A DNA stretch of 50,496 bases, from contig DULU01000045.1 of assembly GCA_012840225.1 (NCBI GenBank), forward strand, positions 1 to 50,496. The letters are read 5' to 3'. Below, piece after piece: positions 40,821 to 49,113 of the stretch. The stretch is from Bacillota bacterium. GTDB taxonomy: Bacteria > Bacillota > Limnochordia > DTU080. Below the pieces are notes generated by a model. That model saw only the letters and a list, made by a program, of their open reading frames with translations, ran no database searches and had not been told where the DNA came from. A program made the position numbers and the translations under genes. The first letter of the stretch is position 1. Each line of letters starts with the position of its first letter.

Positions 40821-42645
40821 CTAAACCCGCCCTGGTCGGTGCGCTCCCGAGGCCTGCTCCGATGACGGCCCGGTTATAAGCGCGAATGATGTCGCTCCGG
40901 GTGATCATGCCCACAAGCCTTCCGGGGTGCCGGCTATCCACCACCGGCAGGCGGCCCACATCGCGATAGCTGAAGCGGCCGATGACCGCATCCAAAGTTT
41001 CTTCCGGATAGGCGACCAGCAAATCCGTGCTCATCACCTCTTTCACCAGCGTCTCCAGCCTGTGGGCCAGAGGTGTGTTGCGAATGTCTTGCAAGGTGAT
41101 CATACCGACCAGGCCTCCCTCTTCATCCACGACGGGGAAGCCGTTGTGCCGGCTTGCCTGCATTTGCTTGATCACCTCGCCTATGGTCTCATTGACCGTA
41201 ACCGTCTCCACCGGTGAGCTCATCGCCTCGGCCACAGTTACGGAACGCATAATGTTTACATCTTTACCGGCTTGCAGGTTAATCCCCCGGCGTTGCAGTT
41301 TCAAAGTATAGATCGAACCCGGCGAGAGGCGGGCATATATCATGCTGCTGATGACACAGCTGACCATGAGCGGTAGGATAATGCGGTAGTCATGGGTTAA
41401 CTCAAACAGCATGACGATGGCGGTCATCGGTGCCTGAGCCGATCCGGCAAAGAAGGCGCCCATACCCACCAAGGCGTAGGCACCGGGAAGGGCGGTGCTT
41501 TCCGGCGCCAGAGCATGCACCAAGGTGCCGAAGGCCCCGCCCAGCATGGCACCGACATAGAGTGAAGGAGCAAAGACCCCGCCCGAGCCGCCTGAGCCAA
41601 GGGTGAGCGAGGTGGAGAACATTTTCATCAGCGCCAGGATGAGCAGCATCTGCCACCAGAGGCGGTTGTGGAGGACGGCTTCCATCGCCGGGAAATCCCC
41701 TATGCTTAAAATCCGGGGGCAAAAAAGGCCGATCAGCCCGAGCAACAAGCCGCCGGCCGCCGGGTTGAGATAGGCCGGCCAAAAATTCACTTTGCTCCAG
41801 GCATCATGCATGGTGTAAAAAAAGCGGACGAAGAATACGGCGGCCAAAGCGGCGATCATACCAAGGATCACGTAAAATACCAGCTCATGGTAGCTCACCA
41901 GGGAGTATTCCGGCACCTGAAAAGTGACTTTGTCGCCGAAGCATACCTGACCAACTACGGACGACACCACGGCCGCCATGACGATCAGTGAAAAAGTGCC
42001 GGCGGTATATTCCCCCAGGATCAGCTCCTGGGCGAAGAAAACCCCTGCCACCGGGGCGTTGAATATGGCGGCGATGCCGGCGGCCGCCCCACAAGCCGTC
42101 AGGGTGCGGGTCATTGCTTCCGAGAGGCGAAAGAGTTGCCCCAAAACCGAGCCTACACCGGCCCCGATTTGCACCACCGGACCGACCCGCCCGGCTGAAC
42201 CGCCGGTGCCGATGCAGAGGGCGGAAGCCAAAGTTTTGACCACAATGTAGCGGGGACGAATGATGCCGCCTCTGAGGGCTACGGCTTCCATCACTTCCGG
42301 GATACCGTGTCCGGCCGCTTCCCTGGCAGCAAAATGGACCAGCAAACCTACACCCAGCCCGCCGGCAGCCGGGATGAAGAGGTAAATAAATGGAAGAGTT
42401 CCTCCCTCCATCCCCATCACCGGCCGCACCCCGCCAAAAACGAGGTACTGCAACCACTGTATGGCCAAAAGGAAGAGCATGGTAAAGAGGCCGCTCCCCA
42501 GCCCCACCAATAAGGCGAGGAGGACATGAAAAGTCTCGGTCGGCATATTGAGGGCGGGAGCGATTCGCCTGCGGGCCTGGCGGAGGCGGGCGCCGCTTTG
42601 CCCGTGAGCCTGGCGGAGAGGGGTGTCGGCGGCTGCGTTGCTCAT
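40810..42645 (-). CDS. ClC-family chloride channel/transporter with two CBS domains
   Basis: A 611-residue membrane protein: ClC core (about 35-450) and two C-terminal CBS domains (about 470-525 and 535-595). Core motifs: GHGIPEV (selectivity loop, usually GSGIP), GTGGSAGRVGPVVQIG, GAAAGIAAIFNAPVAGVFFAQE and GSGGVFAPSLYVG. The usual gating glutamate in GREGP is replaced by valine (V154), and the position of the internal proton-path glutamate is leucine (L208). The protein is therefore probably a passive anion channel rather than a proton-coupled exchanger. CBS domains may sense nucleotides or ionic strength. The first 30 residues are arginine-rich and unusual. The stop codon lies within the GATC repeat shared with the ABC-F gene. 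Confidence 0.92.
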   Translation of the reverse strand: MSNAAADTPLRQAHGQSGARLRQARRRIAPALNMPTETFHVLLALLVGLGSGLFTMLFLLAIQWLQYLVFGGVRPVMGMEGGTLPFIYLFIPAAGGLGVGLLVHFAAREAAGHGIPEVMEAVALRGGIIRPRYIVVKTLASALCIGTGGSAGRVGPVVQIGAGVGSVLGQLFRLSEAMTRTLTACGAAAGIAAIFNAPVAGVFFAQELILGEYTAGTFSLIVMAAVVSSVVGQVCFGDKVTFQVPEYSLVSYHELVFYVILGMIAALAAVFFVRFFYTMHDAWSKVNFWPAYLNPAAGGLLLGLIGLFCPRILSIGDFPAMEAVLHNRLWWQMLLILALMKMFSTSLTLGSGGSGGVFAPSLYVGAMLGGAFGTLVHALAPESTALPGAYALVGMGAFFAGSAQAPMTAIVMLFELTHDYRIILPLMVSCVISSMIYARLSPGSIYTLKLQRRGINLQAGKDVNIMRSVTVAEAMSSPVETVTVNETIGEVIKQMQASRHNGFPVVDEEGGLVGMITLQDIRNTPLAHRLETLVKEVMSTDLLVAYPEETLDAVIGRFSYRDVGRLPVVDSRHPGRLVGMITRSDIIRAYNRAVIGAGLGSAPTRAGLGSS

Positions 42646-42772
42646 CTATTCATATTTCTCTCCATATCAATTCATATATTTTTCCATGTTGTGTTATATA
42701 ATCATACTACCCCATCGGCAACTGTAACGCCCAGCCGCCCGGAGGGGCGAGAAGGGCGAAAGGAGTTCTCAC

Positions 42773-44131
42773 TTGTATTTTAATACGAATACAGATGAAC
42801 AGATCCCCCGAATAAATGCCCGGCCGATAGCGCCGCGTCCCGCCATCGCCCCCATCACCGGCGGCGATCCCCAAACCACGATGGTGGTGGCCGCCAACGG
42901 CCGTCCCGGATGCTTCGGCGGCTGGGAACTGCTTTACCCTCCCGGCAAGCCCGGGATGTGGTATGCCTTCCAGGTGAAAGTGCGCTGGCGGCAACTGGAG
43001 CATGGCTTTTGCTCCCTGGGCGCTGAAGCCCACTGGCTTTACAGCGATCCGGAAAAATTCGAATGGTCGCCCATCAGCAATGTGATCGACATAGCCGACA
43101 GCGGAGCCACAGAAGACGGTTGGCTCTTGTGCCGGGCGCAATTCCCGGCTTCACCAGGGGCCGATCTGCTCTCCATACGTTTAATAATCAAGTGGTCGGC
43201 CACCGGTATCATCGAGTGGAAAGAGCCCCGGCTGACCCGGGTGGCGCCCCCTTCTCCCCGCCCGCTGCGCCTCGGCGTAGCCACCTGGCAGCCGCCGGTT
43301 CCCACTACGATGGAGCAAAACCGCGACGGCTTCCTGCAAGTGGCCAAGGAGGCCGCGGCCTGCGGTATCAACCTTCTCTGTCTGCCGGAAGTGATCTTTA
43401 CCTATCGCCTGCCTGCTCATCATCCTTCCTCTCTGCCGGAGAGGGGCATCAGCATTCCCGGCCCGTTCATCGAGCCCTTCTGCCGCCTCGCCGCCGACAC
43501 GGGAATGGCCATCGGTTTTTCGGCGAACGAAACCGACGGTGATCTGGTATATAACACCGGCGTGCTGATCGACGAAGAAGGACGGATTGCCTTAAAATAC
43601 CGGAAAGTTCATCTGGCCTATCCTGAGGGCTGGCGCGGCATCACGCCGGGCAGTGAATTTCCGGTCGCTACCATAAAGACAGCCGGAGCCAGAGTCGGCC
43701 TGAACATCTGCAAGGATTCCTCCACGTTCGAATCTGCCCGGGCCTTGGGGCGCCTAGGAGCGGATATCATCCTCCTCCCGATCATGGGCGACAACCGCTC
43801 GACCATCACGGGCAAGAATTTCGACATGGAGATATGGAAGCTGATCCAGCGGGCCAAAGCCCTGGAAAACCAGGTATATCTGGTGATAGCCCGCAATGCC
43901 GGCCGGGGGAGCGGCATCTTCGCTCCGGACAGCACGGTGCTGGCTCTGGATGAAGGGCAAAGCCCGATAATCTACGCCGATATCGACCTCAGCAGGCGGC
44001 TTTGCACCAACACCGGCGCTCCATATAAGGATGTCTGCTGGTATGACCGCAGGGAGCCGCTTTATACCATGCTCACGGGGAGCCGGCTACCCCTTTCCCC
44101 TTGGGAGAGGCCTACTGCCCCGCAGAACTAG
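42773..44131 (+). CDS. Nitrilase-superfamily amidohydrolase with N-terminal beta-sandwich-like domain
   Basis: A 452-residue protein, no signal peptide. Residues about 165-440 form the nitrilase fold. The catalytic triad is E206 in LCLPEVIF, K278 in KYRKVHLAYP and C313 in LNICKDSST. It should hydrolyse a C-N bond (amide or nitrile). Residues 30-160 are an added beta-rich domain (GGWELLYPPG ... VKVRWRQLEHG ... IIKWSATGIIEWKEP) that resembles carbohydrate-binding beta-sandwiches, an unusual partner. The start is a TTG with AGGAG 8 bases upstream. The 3' end overlaps the convergent sulfatase gene by 20 bp. Confidence 0.85.
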   Translation: MYFNTNTDEQIPRINARPIAPRPAIAPITGGDPQTTMVVAANGRPGCFGGWELLYPPGKPGMWYAFQVKVRWRQLEHGFCSLGAEAHWLYSDPEKFEWSPISNVIDIADSGATEDGWLLCRAQFPASPGADLLSIRLIIKWSATGIIEWKEPRLTRVAPPSPRPLRLGVATWQPPVPTTMEQNRDGFLQVAKEAAACGINLLCLPEVIFTYRLPAHHPSSLPERGISIPGPFIEPFCRLAADTGMAIGFSANETDGDLVYNTGVLIDEEGRIALKYRKVHLAYPEGWRGITPGSEFPVATIKTAGARVGLNICKDSSTFESARALGRLGADIILLPIMGDNRSTITGKNFDMEIWKLIQRAKALENQVYLVIARNAGRGSGIFAPDSTVLALDEGQSPIIYADIDLSRRLCTNTGAPYKDVCWYDRREPLYTMLTGSRLPLSPWERPTAPQN

Positions 44132-45653
44132 CTGCCTGAGCCCTTTCCTTCCAGCGATAGTAGTTGGGAGAAAGCCTGATGGCCCCCTCCGGCTGGGGCA
44201 CGAGCCTACCTCCCTGGCCGCGGGGATCGCCCCTCCGCTCGTTGATCTCGGCGAGGAGTCGCCGCCACTCCTCCACCCTCGGCCGCCATTTGGGATCGGC
44301 GTGCAGGTCATGGCACTCGCCGGGATCTTCCGCCAGGTTGAAGAAGAGTTCCCTGCCGGTATGGTGAAACCATACATATTTTTCCCGGCCGTCGGTGATC
44401 CACTGATTGCCCCACTTCAGTCCGTAGGACAAGCTGTGCTCACCCTGGATAAACCGGCGCCATGCCACCTGCCCCGTACCTTGATCCTGGTCCCGACCGG
44501 ACCCGCGCTCCTCCCCGGCGGGGCTCGCCGGGCGACCGCACAGCGGCAACACGCTCATGCCGTCCACCGATGGCGGTATCTCCACGCCGGCGGCATCCAG
44601 CAGGGTGGGCATGATATCCCGCAACTCCACCACCTGATCCAGCACCTGGCCGCGGGGCAGGCGCCAGTGTTTCGGGAAACGGATGAGGAACGGCACCCTG
44701 GAGGACCCTTCATAAGCATAGGTCTTACGCCAGTGATGATGATCGCCCAGCATGTCGCCATGGTCGGAAGTGAAGAGGATCAAGGTGTTGTCATATTCCG
44801 CCGGTGCCATCTTGCGCAGCTCATATAACACCCGACCGATCTGATGATCGATAAAGGTGATATTCCCGTAATAGCCGGCTCTGGCCTTGTGGATATCCCT
44901 GTCCGGACGCCTGCCGAACGGGGCGTTGACATCGGCGGTGGGAAAATCGAACTCCGCCGCCCAGTCGCCAATATATGGTTTGGGGATGTCGGGATGGTTG
45001 ATATACATATCCCAATAAACCTTCGGCGGGTCGTATGGCGAATGCGGCCTGGCGAAAGAGAGCCACAAGAAGAAGGGCTTGGTGGGATCGCGGTGCTTAA
45101 GGAATTTAATACCCTCCGAAGCCGTCCAGTAGGTGGGGTGGAGGTGCTCGGGCAGGTGAGTGGGTCTCGCCATCCAGCTGTTCCAGTCGATGCTGTGGTC
45201 GCGGTAGTCATATGCCCCTTCTTTGTGCTCGGCAAACCACTCATGATAGTCGCTGACAAAACCGCCGAAGCGCCGGCCGCTTTCATCAAGCACCATATGA
45301 TGGAAGCCATAGAGGCGGCGCTGCGGGAAAAAGTGCATCTTGCCGACACCCTGGGTGTGATAGCCGGCCTTGGCCAGCTCCGCCATCAATGTGGTCGGGT
45401 ATTCCAGGGCATCCTCCCCCTCCATGGTCAACCTGCCATGATGCCACTGGTCCATACCGGTGATGATAGCCGAGCGGGCGGGGGTGCATGAGGGCACCGA
45501 TGAATAGGCATGGCGAAAGCGCACCCCCTCGGCCGCCAACTGGTCAAGATAAGGGGTCTCCACCGCCGGATGTCCGGCGCCACCCAGGCAATCTCCCCTG
45601 TGCTGATCGGTCATAATAAATAGGATATTCGGTCGCCGTTCATGGTCCGGCAT
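44112..45653 (-). CDS. Cys-type sulfatase (arylsulfatase family)
   Basis: A 513-residue protein, no clear signal peptide, thus probably cytoplasmic. NILFIMTDQHRGDCLGG holds the first calcium ligands (D16). SCTPARSAIITG holds C56, the residue converted to formylglycine, in the C-x-P-x-R context. LFTSDHGDMLGDHH near 290 completes the metal site. Downstream are KLKWGNQ-like segments ending GREKYVWFHHTGRELF, usual for glycan sulfatases. It removes sulfate from a sugar or aryl ester. A formylglycine-generating enzyme or anaerobic sulfatase maturase must be supplied elsewhere. The neighbour TauE/SafE permease at 4048 could relate to sulfur handling but is 40 kb away. Confidence 0.92.
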   Translation of the reverse strand: MPDHERRPNILFIMTDQHRGDCLGGAGHPAVETPYLDQLAAEGVRFRHAYSSVPSCTPARSAIITGMDQWHHGRLTMEGEDALEYPTTLMAELAKAGYHTQGVGKMHFFPQRRLYGFHHMVLDESGRRFGGFVSDYHEWFAEHKEGAYDYRDHSIDWNSWMARPTHLPEHLHPTYWTASEGIKFLKHRDPTKPFFLWLSFARPHSPYDPPKVYWDMYINHPDIPKPYIGDWAAEFDFPTADVNAPFGRRPDRDIHKARAGYYGNITFIDHQIGRVLYELRKMAPAEYDNTLILFTSDHGDMLGDHHHWRKTYAYEGSSRVPFLIRFPKHWRLPRGQVLDQVVELRDIMPTLLDAAGVEIPPSVDGMSVLPLCGRPASPAGEERGSGRDQDQGTGQVAWRRFIQGEHSLSYGLKWGNQWITDGREKYVWFHHTGRELFFNLAEDPGECHDLHADPKWRPRVEEWRRLLAEINERRGDPRGQGGRLVPQPEGAIRLSPNYYRWKERAQAASSAGQ

Positions 45654-45716
45654 GTATGATCACCCGCTTCTGCAGACTTTTCACCAAGCATAAGTTGCAT
45701 AAATAATCACATATGT

Positions 45717-46403
45717 TCAACCCAACCGCGAAGCATATAGCTCGGGATCGAACGGCGCCCGCCGCCCGGGACAGTTCTCGCGGCGGCAGAGCCGGCAGTT
45801 GTTGTAATCGGTTTTGGTCGGAAAGATGATGCCCGAAACGCTTTTGAGCGGGATCATCAGATAGTCTTCAGTCAGGCGCACCCCGACGGTTCTATCCGCA
45901 TCGCCCAGCAAAGAGAAGAGCTGCTTTTGCTCGGAGAGCGGCCAGTCCGGCAGGGAACCGGGATTCATGGTGGCCGTCTTGCCGGGGCTGAACCTCGCCT
46001 GCACGTCTTGCTCCAGGGCACGCGTCGCCTCCCGCAGGGCGCTTTCCATGATCACGTCGGCCCAATATTGCTGCAAGGGGTCCTCGTTAAAGCTCTTGGC
46101 CCATTCCATCAGCTCCAGGCCGCAGGTGGCCACATAGGGAAAGACGCGGTAGGTCTGCTCCAAATTGGTCTTGAGCAGCCTGCTATTAAACCCGATGCCG
46201 TCCACCACCACCAGGGCCTCTTCCCGCTTTTCTATAAAAGACTCACGATAAAACGCTTTGGGACAAGCCACCGCCGCCGCCTGCTCCACCATCTTCTCCA
46301 ACTCGGGACGCTGCTCGGGGGCCAGATGCACCCTGGCAGCCAACTTGGCCATGTCCGGAACGAAAGGAACGGCCTTTACCACATAACCTTCAGCCAAAAG
46401 CAT
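45717..46403 (-). CDS. Vitamin B12-dependent methionine synthase activation domain-like protein
   Basis: A 228-residue cytoplasmic protein resembling the free-standing MetH activation-domain proteins of anaerobes. Diagnostic stretches are ATMNPGSLPDWPLSEQKQLF (about 145), VGVRLTEDYLMIPLKSVSGI and the C-terminal NNCRLCRRENCPGRR, a cysteine cluster (C-x2-C-x4-C) peculiar to the stand-alone form. The domain binds S-adenosylmethionine and helps reactivate the oxidised corrinoid. The ATG at 46403 has AAGGGTG only one base away; a TTG two codons later has a better distance (7). No corrinoid protein is in the window. The UROD-family methyltransferase at 25705 is a possible functional partner elsewhere in this genome. 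Confidence 0.85.
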   Translation of the reverse strand: MLLAEGYVVKAVPFVPDMAKLAARVHLAPEQRPELEKMVEQAAAVACPKAFYRESFIEKREEALVVVDGIGFNSRLLKTNLEQTYRVFPYVATCGLELMEWAKSFNEDPLQQYWADVIMESALREATRALEQDVQARFSPGKTATMNPGSLPDWPLSEQKQLFSLLGDADRTVGVRLTEDYLMIPLKSVSGIIFPTKTDYNNCRLCRRENCPGRRAPFDPELYASRLG

Positions 46404-46499
46404 TCACCCTTTTTTCGGCTCGCAAAGCTCGCCCGGCAATCATCAGGCTATCAATCCGCCAATAATCATTTCTAAATGCCCTTTTATTCCTCCTGCATG

Positions 46500-46529
46500 T
46501 TGGCATTTTATGCCTTTGAATGTTAGAAT
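46500..46529 (+). promoter_or_regulatory. Probable sigma-A promoter of the CmpX-like gene
   Basis: TTGGCA (46500-46505), 18 bases, TAGAAT (46524-46529). Both hexamers match five of six consensus positions. The gene starts at 46563 with AAAGGAAGG in between. Confidence 0.6.
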
Positions 46530-46562
46530 AAATAAAGAATATATGAAAGGAAGGCGATCCGA

Positions 46563-48080
46563 ATGAGTGCATTTGTGGACATGTTGGCATCAATATGGGC
46601 AACTTTCATCAATCAATTGCCAACAATTCTGGTTGCAATCATCGTTCTATTCGTCGGGTGGATCATCGCCAAAGTTTTATCGTCTCTGGTCGGCAGGTTA
46701 ACCGCCAAGTTGACGGTCCCGGGGAAAAAGTTGGTGGATGTGGATGAGAAGGAAACCAGGCTGGTCGTCAACATGACCTCCCGCATCACCTATTGGGTCG
46801 TGATGCTGTTTGTCCTGGTGCAATTCTTCGATATCCTCGGCATCACCATCTTCCGCGGTCCGTTCATGTCGATGGCCGGCGAGCTGGCCATGGCTATTCC
46901 GAACTTTATCAAAGCTATCCTGATTCTCCTGTTGGCTTTCGTGACCGCTACCTTGCTGAGGAGCCTGACGTACAAAGCCATATCTCATGAAAAAGTCGCC
47001 GGAGTGCTTCGCAAAATCGGGGTCATCTCGGAACTCGATTCCGGCAAGCTGGCCTCCTCCACCGCCACGACCGCTTATTATCTGATCCTCTTGCTGTTCC
47101 TCCCGGCCGTCTTGAGCGCGCTGCAGCTCGAGGGCTTAAGAGAGCCGTTTCAGCAACTGACGGCCTCAGCCATTGCCTTGCTGCCCCGCCTGGCTGCCGC
47201 TGCCGTCACTTTGTTCATCGGTTATGTGGCCGCCAGAGTGGTGCAGAGGATCACCACCCATTTCCTGGCCAATGTCGGCACCGACAAGCTGCCGGAGAAA
47301 GTCGGCATGGCCCAGATCTTCGAAAAGACACCTCTCTCCCAGTCGCTGGGCACCATCGTCTTCATCTTAATCCTCCTGCCGGTAGTCATTTCGGCTTTGG
47401 AATCGCTGGGTATCACCGCCATCTCCCAGCCGGCGGTGGCTATGCTGACGGCGATCCTGAACATGGTACCGAACGTGGCCGTAGCTTTGCTCCTGGTGGC
47501 GGTAGGCATCGCCCTCTTCCGCTGGATTGCCGGCATCGTCACTCTGCTATTGGATAAAACCAATGTGATCAATATAGTCACCCGCTGGGGTGTCCTGCCC
47601 GACAAGGAAAAGGCCCCGCAGGTGGCCGAGATCGTCGGCAAGATTTCCGGCGGCATCGTGCTGCTCCTGATCCTGGTGGAAGCCTTCAACGTCGTCCATC
47701 TCTATCAGATCAGCATCATCCTGCAAAACATCCTCGCCTATGTGCCGAGGGTGATTGTGGCGGCCGCTCTCCTGATCGCCGGCAACGCTTTGGCCCAGTT
47801 TGCTTTCCGGAGCATGCAAGTGGTGGTGGCCGATACGGCCTATCCCGCCTGGCTGGCTCTGGCCGTCAAATATGGCGTGCTGGTCGTCGCCGGCGCCATG
47901 GCCCTGATCCAGGCCGGCATCTCCGAAGTGATCGTCAGCTATGCATTTGCCATCCTCTTCGGCTCCCTGGGACTGGCGGCAGCCATATCCTTCGGGTTGG
48001 GGAGCAAGGATGTGATACAGCGCTGGCTGGATAAAAAATGCCAGGCCGGCCAGGATGAATCGACCGATAAATCGGCGTGA
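46563..48080 (+). CDS. Multi-TM MscS/CmpX-like membrane protein
   Basis: A 505-residue integral membrane protein with repeated blocks of the conserved TM-helix type found in CmpX and small mechanosensitive channel relatives: ILVAIIVLFVGWIIAKVLSS (about 25), AAAVTLFIGYVAARVVQ (about 215), VAVALLLVAVGIALFRWIAG (about 310) and VIVAAALLIAGNALAQF (about 400). It ends FGLGSKDVIQRWLDKK, like the final helix of MscS-type domains, but the cytoplasmic MscS beta domain is absent. It may sense membrane tension or cell-envelope state. A terminator follows its stop codon. No partner is visible. Confidence 0.8.
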   Translation: MSAFVDMLASIWATFINQLPTILVAIIVLFVGWIIAKVLSSLVGRLTAKLTVPGKKLVDVDEKETRLVVNMTSRITYWVVMLFVLVQFFDILGITIFRGPFMSMAGELAMAIPNFIKAILILLLAFVTATLLRSLTYKAISHEKVAGVLRKIGVISELDSGKLASSTATTAYYLILLLFLPAVLSALQLEGLREPFQQLTASAIALLPRLAAAAVTLFIGYVAARVVQRITTHFLANVGTDKLPEKVGMAQIFEKTPLSQSLGTIVFILILLPVVISALESLGITAISQPAVAMLTAILNMVPNVAVALLLVAVGIALFRWIAGIVTLLLDKTNVINIVTRWGVLPDKEKAPQVAEIVGKISGGIVLLLILVEAFNVVHLYQISIILQNILAYVPRVIVAAALLIAGNALAQFAFRSMQVVVADTAYPAWLALAVKYGVLVVAGAMALIQAGISEVIVSYAFAILFGSLGLAAAISFGLGSKDVIQRWLDKKCQAGQDESTDKSA

Positions 48081-48132
48081 CGAAGTGAGCTATAGCGCCA
48101 TATGAGTTAAAGCGTTCATAAGTAAATTAAAC

Positions 48133-48182
48133 GGCCGCAGGACAGCCAGGTCCACCCTGCCTTGCCCTGCGGCCTTTTGTTT
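48133..48182 (+). terminator. Rho-independent terminator after the CmpX-like gene
   Basis: GGCCGCAGG (48133-48141) pairs with CCTGCGGCC (48166-48174), followed by TTTTGTTT. Confidence 0.85.
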
Positions 48183-48274
48183 GCCTTTACGTCTGCCTTT
48201 GCATTTTTAGGAAAGCGCACCCGTTACACAAAAGGTCACCTCTCATTATATTAATGCGAGGGAGGTGACGGAAC

Positions 48275-48457
48275 ATGTACGACGCGGATTGGTATGATTA
48301 CGGCTATGATTGCGATCCCTGCAAAAAGAAGAAGAGAAAGAAGCCCCGCCCGCCGCATAAGGACTGTCGCCGGTGGGGATGCCCCTGCATTTGCATCTGC
48401 TTCCCCATGTGCTGTTGTTGCCCGCCCGCCCCACCGTGGTATCCGGATCATTGCTAA
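48275..48457 (+). CDS. Small cysteine-rich protein (60 aa), spore-coat-like
   Basis: A 60-residue product with a strong ribosome binding site (GGGAGGTGA, about 7 bases before ATG). The N-terminus is tyrosine- and aspartate-rich (MYDADWYDYGYDCDPC), the middle is a run of lysine and arginine (KKKKRKKPRPP), and the C-terminus is dense in cysteine (CPCICICFPMCCCCPP). It has 13 cysteines, no signal peptide and no known family. It lies just before two SPOCS-like genes that have a sporulation-type promoter. A cross-linking coat or exosporium component, or a metal-binding peptide, is plausible. A terminator follows at once. Confidence 0.68.
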   Translation: MYDADWYDYGYDCDPCKKKKRKKPRPPHKDCRRWGCPCICICFPMCCCCPPAPPWYPDHC

Positions 48458-48466
48458 GATCCTCTT

Positions 48467-48500
48467 GAGGCTGCCTTTTGCAAGACAGCCTCATCTTTTT
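48467..48500 (+). terminator. Rho-independent terminator after the cysteine-rich gene
   Basis: GAGGCTG (48467-48473) pairs with CAGCCTC (48486-48492), followed by ATCTTTTT. Confidence 0.8.
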
Positions 48501-48514
48501 GCCCTCTTGTAGGG

Positions 48515-48542
48515 ACCGCTGTACTAGCTCCTGCATACTCTG
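48515..48542 (+). promoter_or_regulatory. Sigma-K-like promoter of the SPOCS-like operon
   Basis: ACC at 48515-48517, 16 bases, then CATACTCTG at 48534-48542 (pattern CATAnnnTR). The mother-cell factor sigma-K recognises this arrangement. The GTG start at 48573 follows 30 bases later. Confidence 0.45.
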
Positions 48543-48572
48543 AGTGTAGTGAAAATCCAGGAGGGGTAAACA

Positions 48573-49085
48573 GTGAGCGAGCAAAATCTTGCCCAGCCGG
48601 TCCTTACTCTCCAAGAAGAGATTAAGGTGCCGCAAGTCATCTGTCGCCAAAAAGTGCAGGAATTCGGCGATCTGCAGATTCCGGCGCCTTATGGTGTAAC
48701 CATGGATCCCTGCACCGGAAAACTGAAGCAGAAAATCGTATTGGAACCCAAAGGAGAACCGCAGATCAGGGTAGTCCAAATCATCCCCGATAAGATCATC
48801 GTGATCGGCGTCGTCCCCGTCCTCCTTTTGGTCGACGGAAAGCTGGTCATCCAAAAATTGGAAGTGCCTTTCCAGGGCATTTTAAAATGTCCTGGCGCGC
48901 TGCCCGGGGATCTGGTGCAATTACATGACTTTCAGGTGGAAGGCTTCGCCGTGGCGCCCATTCAGATACCCGAAGATGACTGCGACAGCTTGCGCCTGCA
49001 CCTGATCCTCAAGGTGATTGTACATTATTGCATCGTAGTGGCCAAAGAGAGCATCTTGCGGGTGCAAGCCGCAAAACCGTGCTAG
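48573..49085 (+). CDS. SPOCS/DUF3794-like protein, probably spore-coat associated
   Basis: A 170-residue soluble protein. Residues 60-150 follow the SPOCS (DUF3794, as in SipL) pattern: VQIIPDKIIVIGVVPVLLLV, then VQKLEVPFQ-like LEVPFQGILKCPGALPGD, and a long strand-rich end LRLHLILKVIVHYCIVVAKE. SPOCS proteins help assemble spore coat or cortex. The start is a GTG with GGAGGGG about 7 bases upstream. The match is by pattern and not certain. It precedes a second protein of the same type by 28 bp, and a sigma-K-like promoter lies in front. Confidence 0.62.
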   Translation: MSEQNLAQPVLTLQEEIKVPQVICRQKVQEFGDLQIPAPYGVTMDPCTGKLKQKIVLEPKGEPQIRVVQIIPDKIIVIGVVPVLLLVDGKLVIQKLEVPFQGILKCPGALPGDLVQLHDFQVEGFAVAPIQIPEDDCDSLRLHLILKVIVHYCIVVAKESILRVQAAKPC

Positions 49086-49113
49086 TGACCGGCAACTTAA
49101 GGAGGTGTACGAA

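Noticed and set aside
48246-48854. Minus-strand open frame of 202 codons
   Set aside because: Overlaps the cysteine-rich gene and the SPOCS-like gene, both of which have strong ribosome binding sites on the plus strand.
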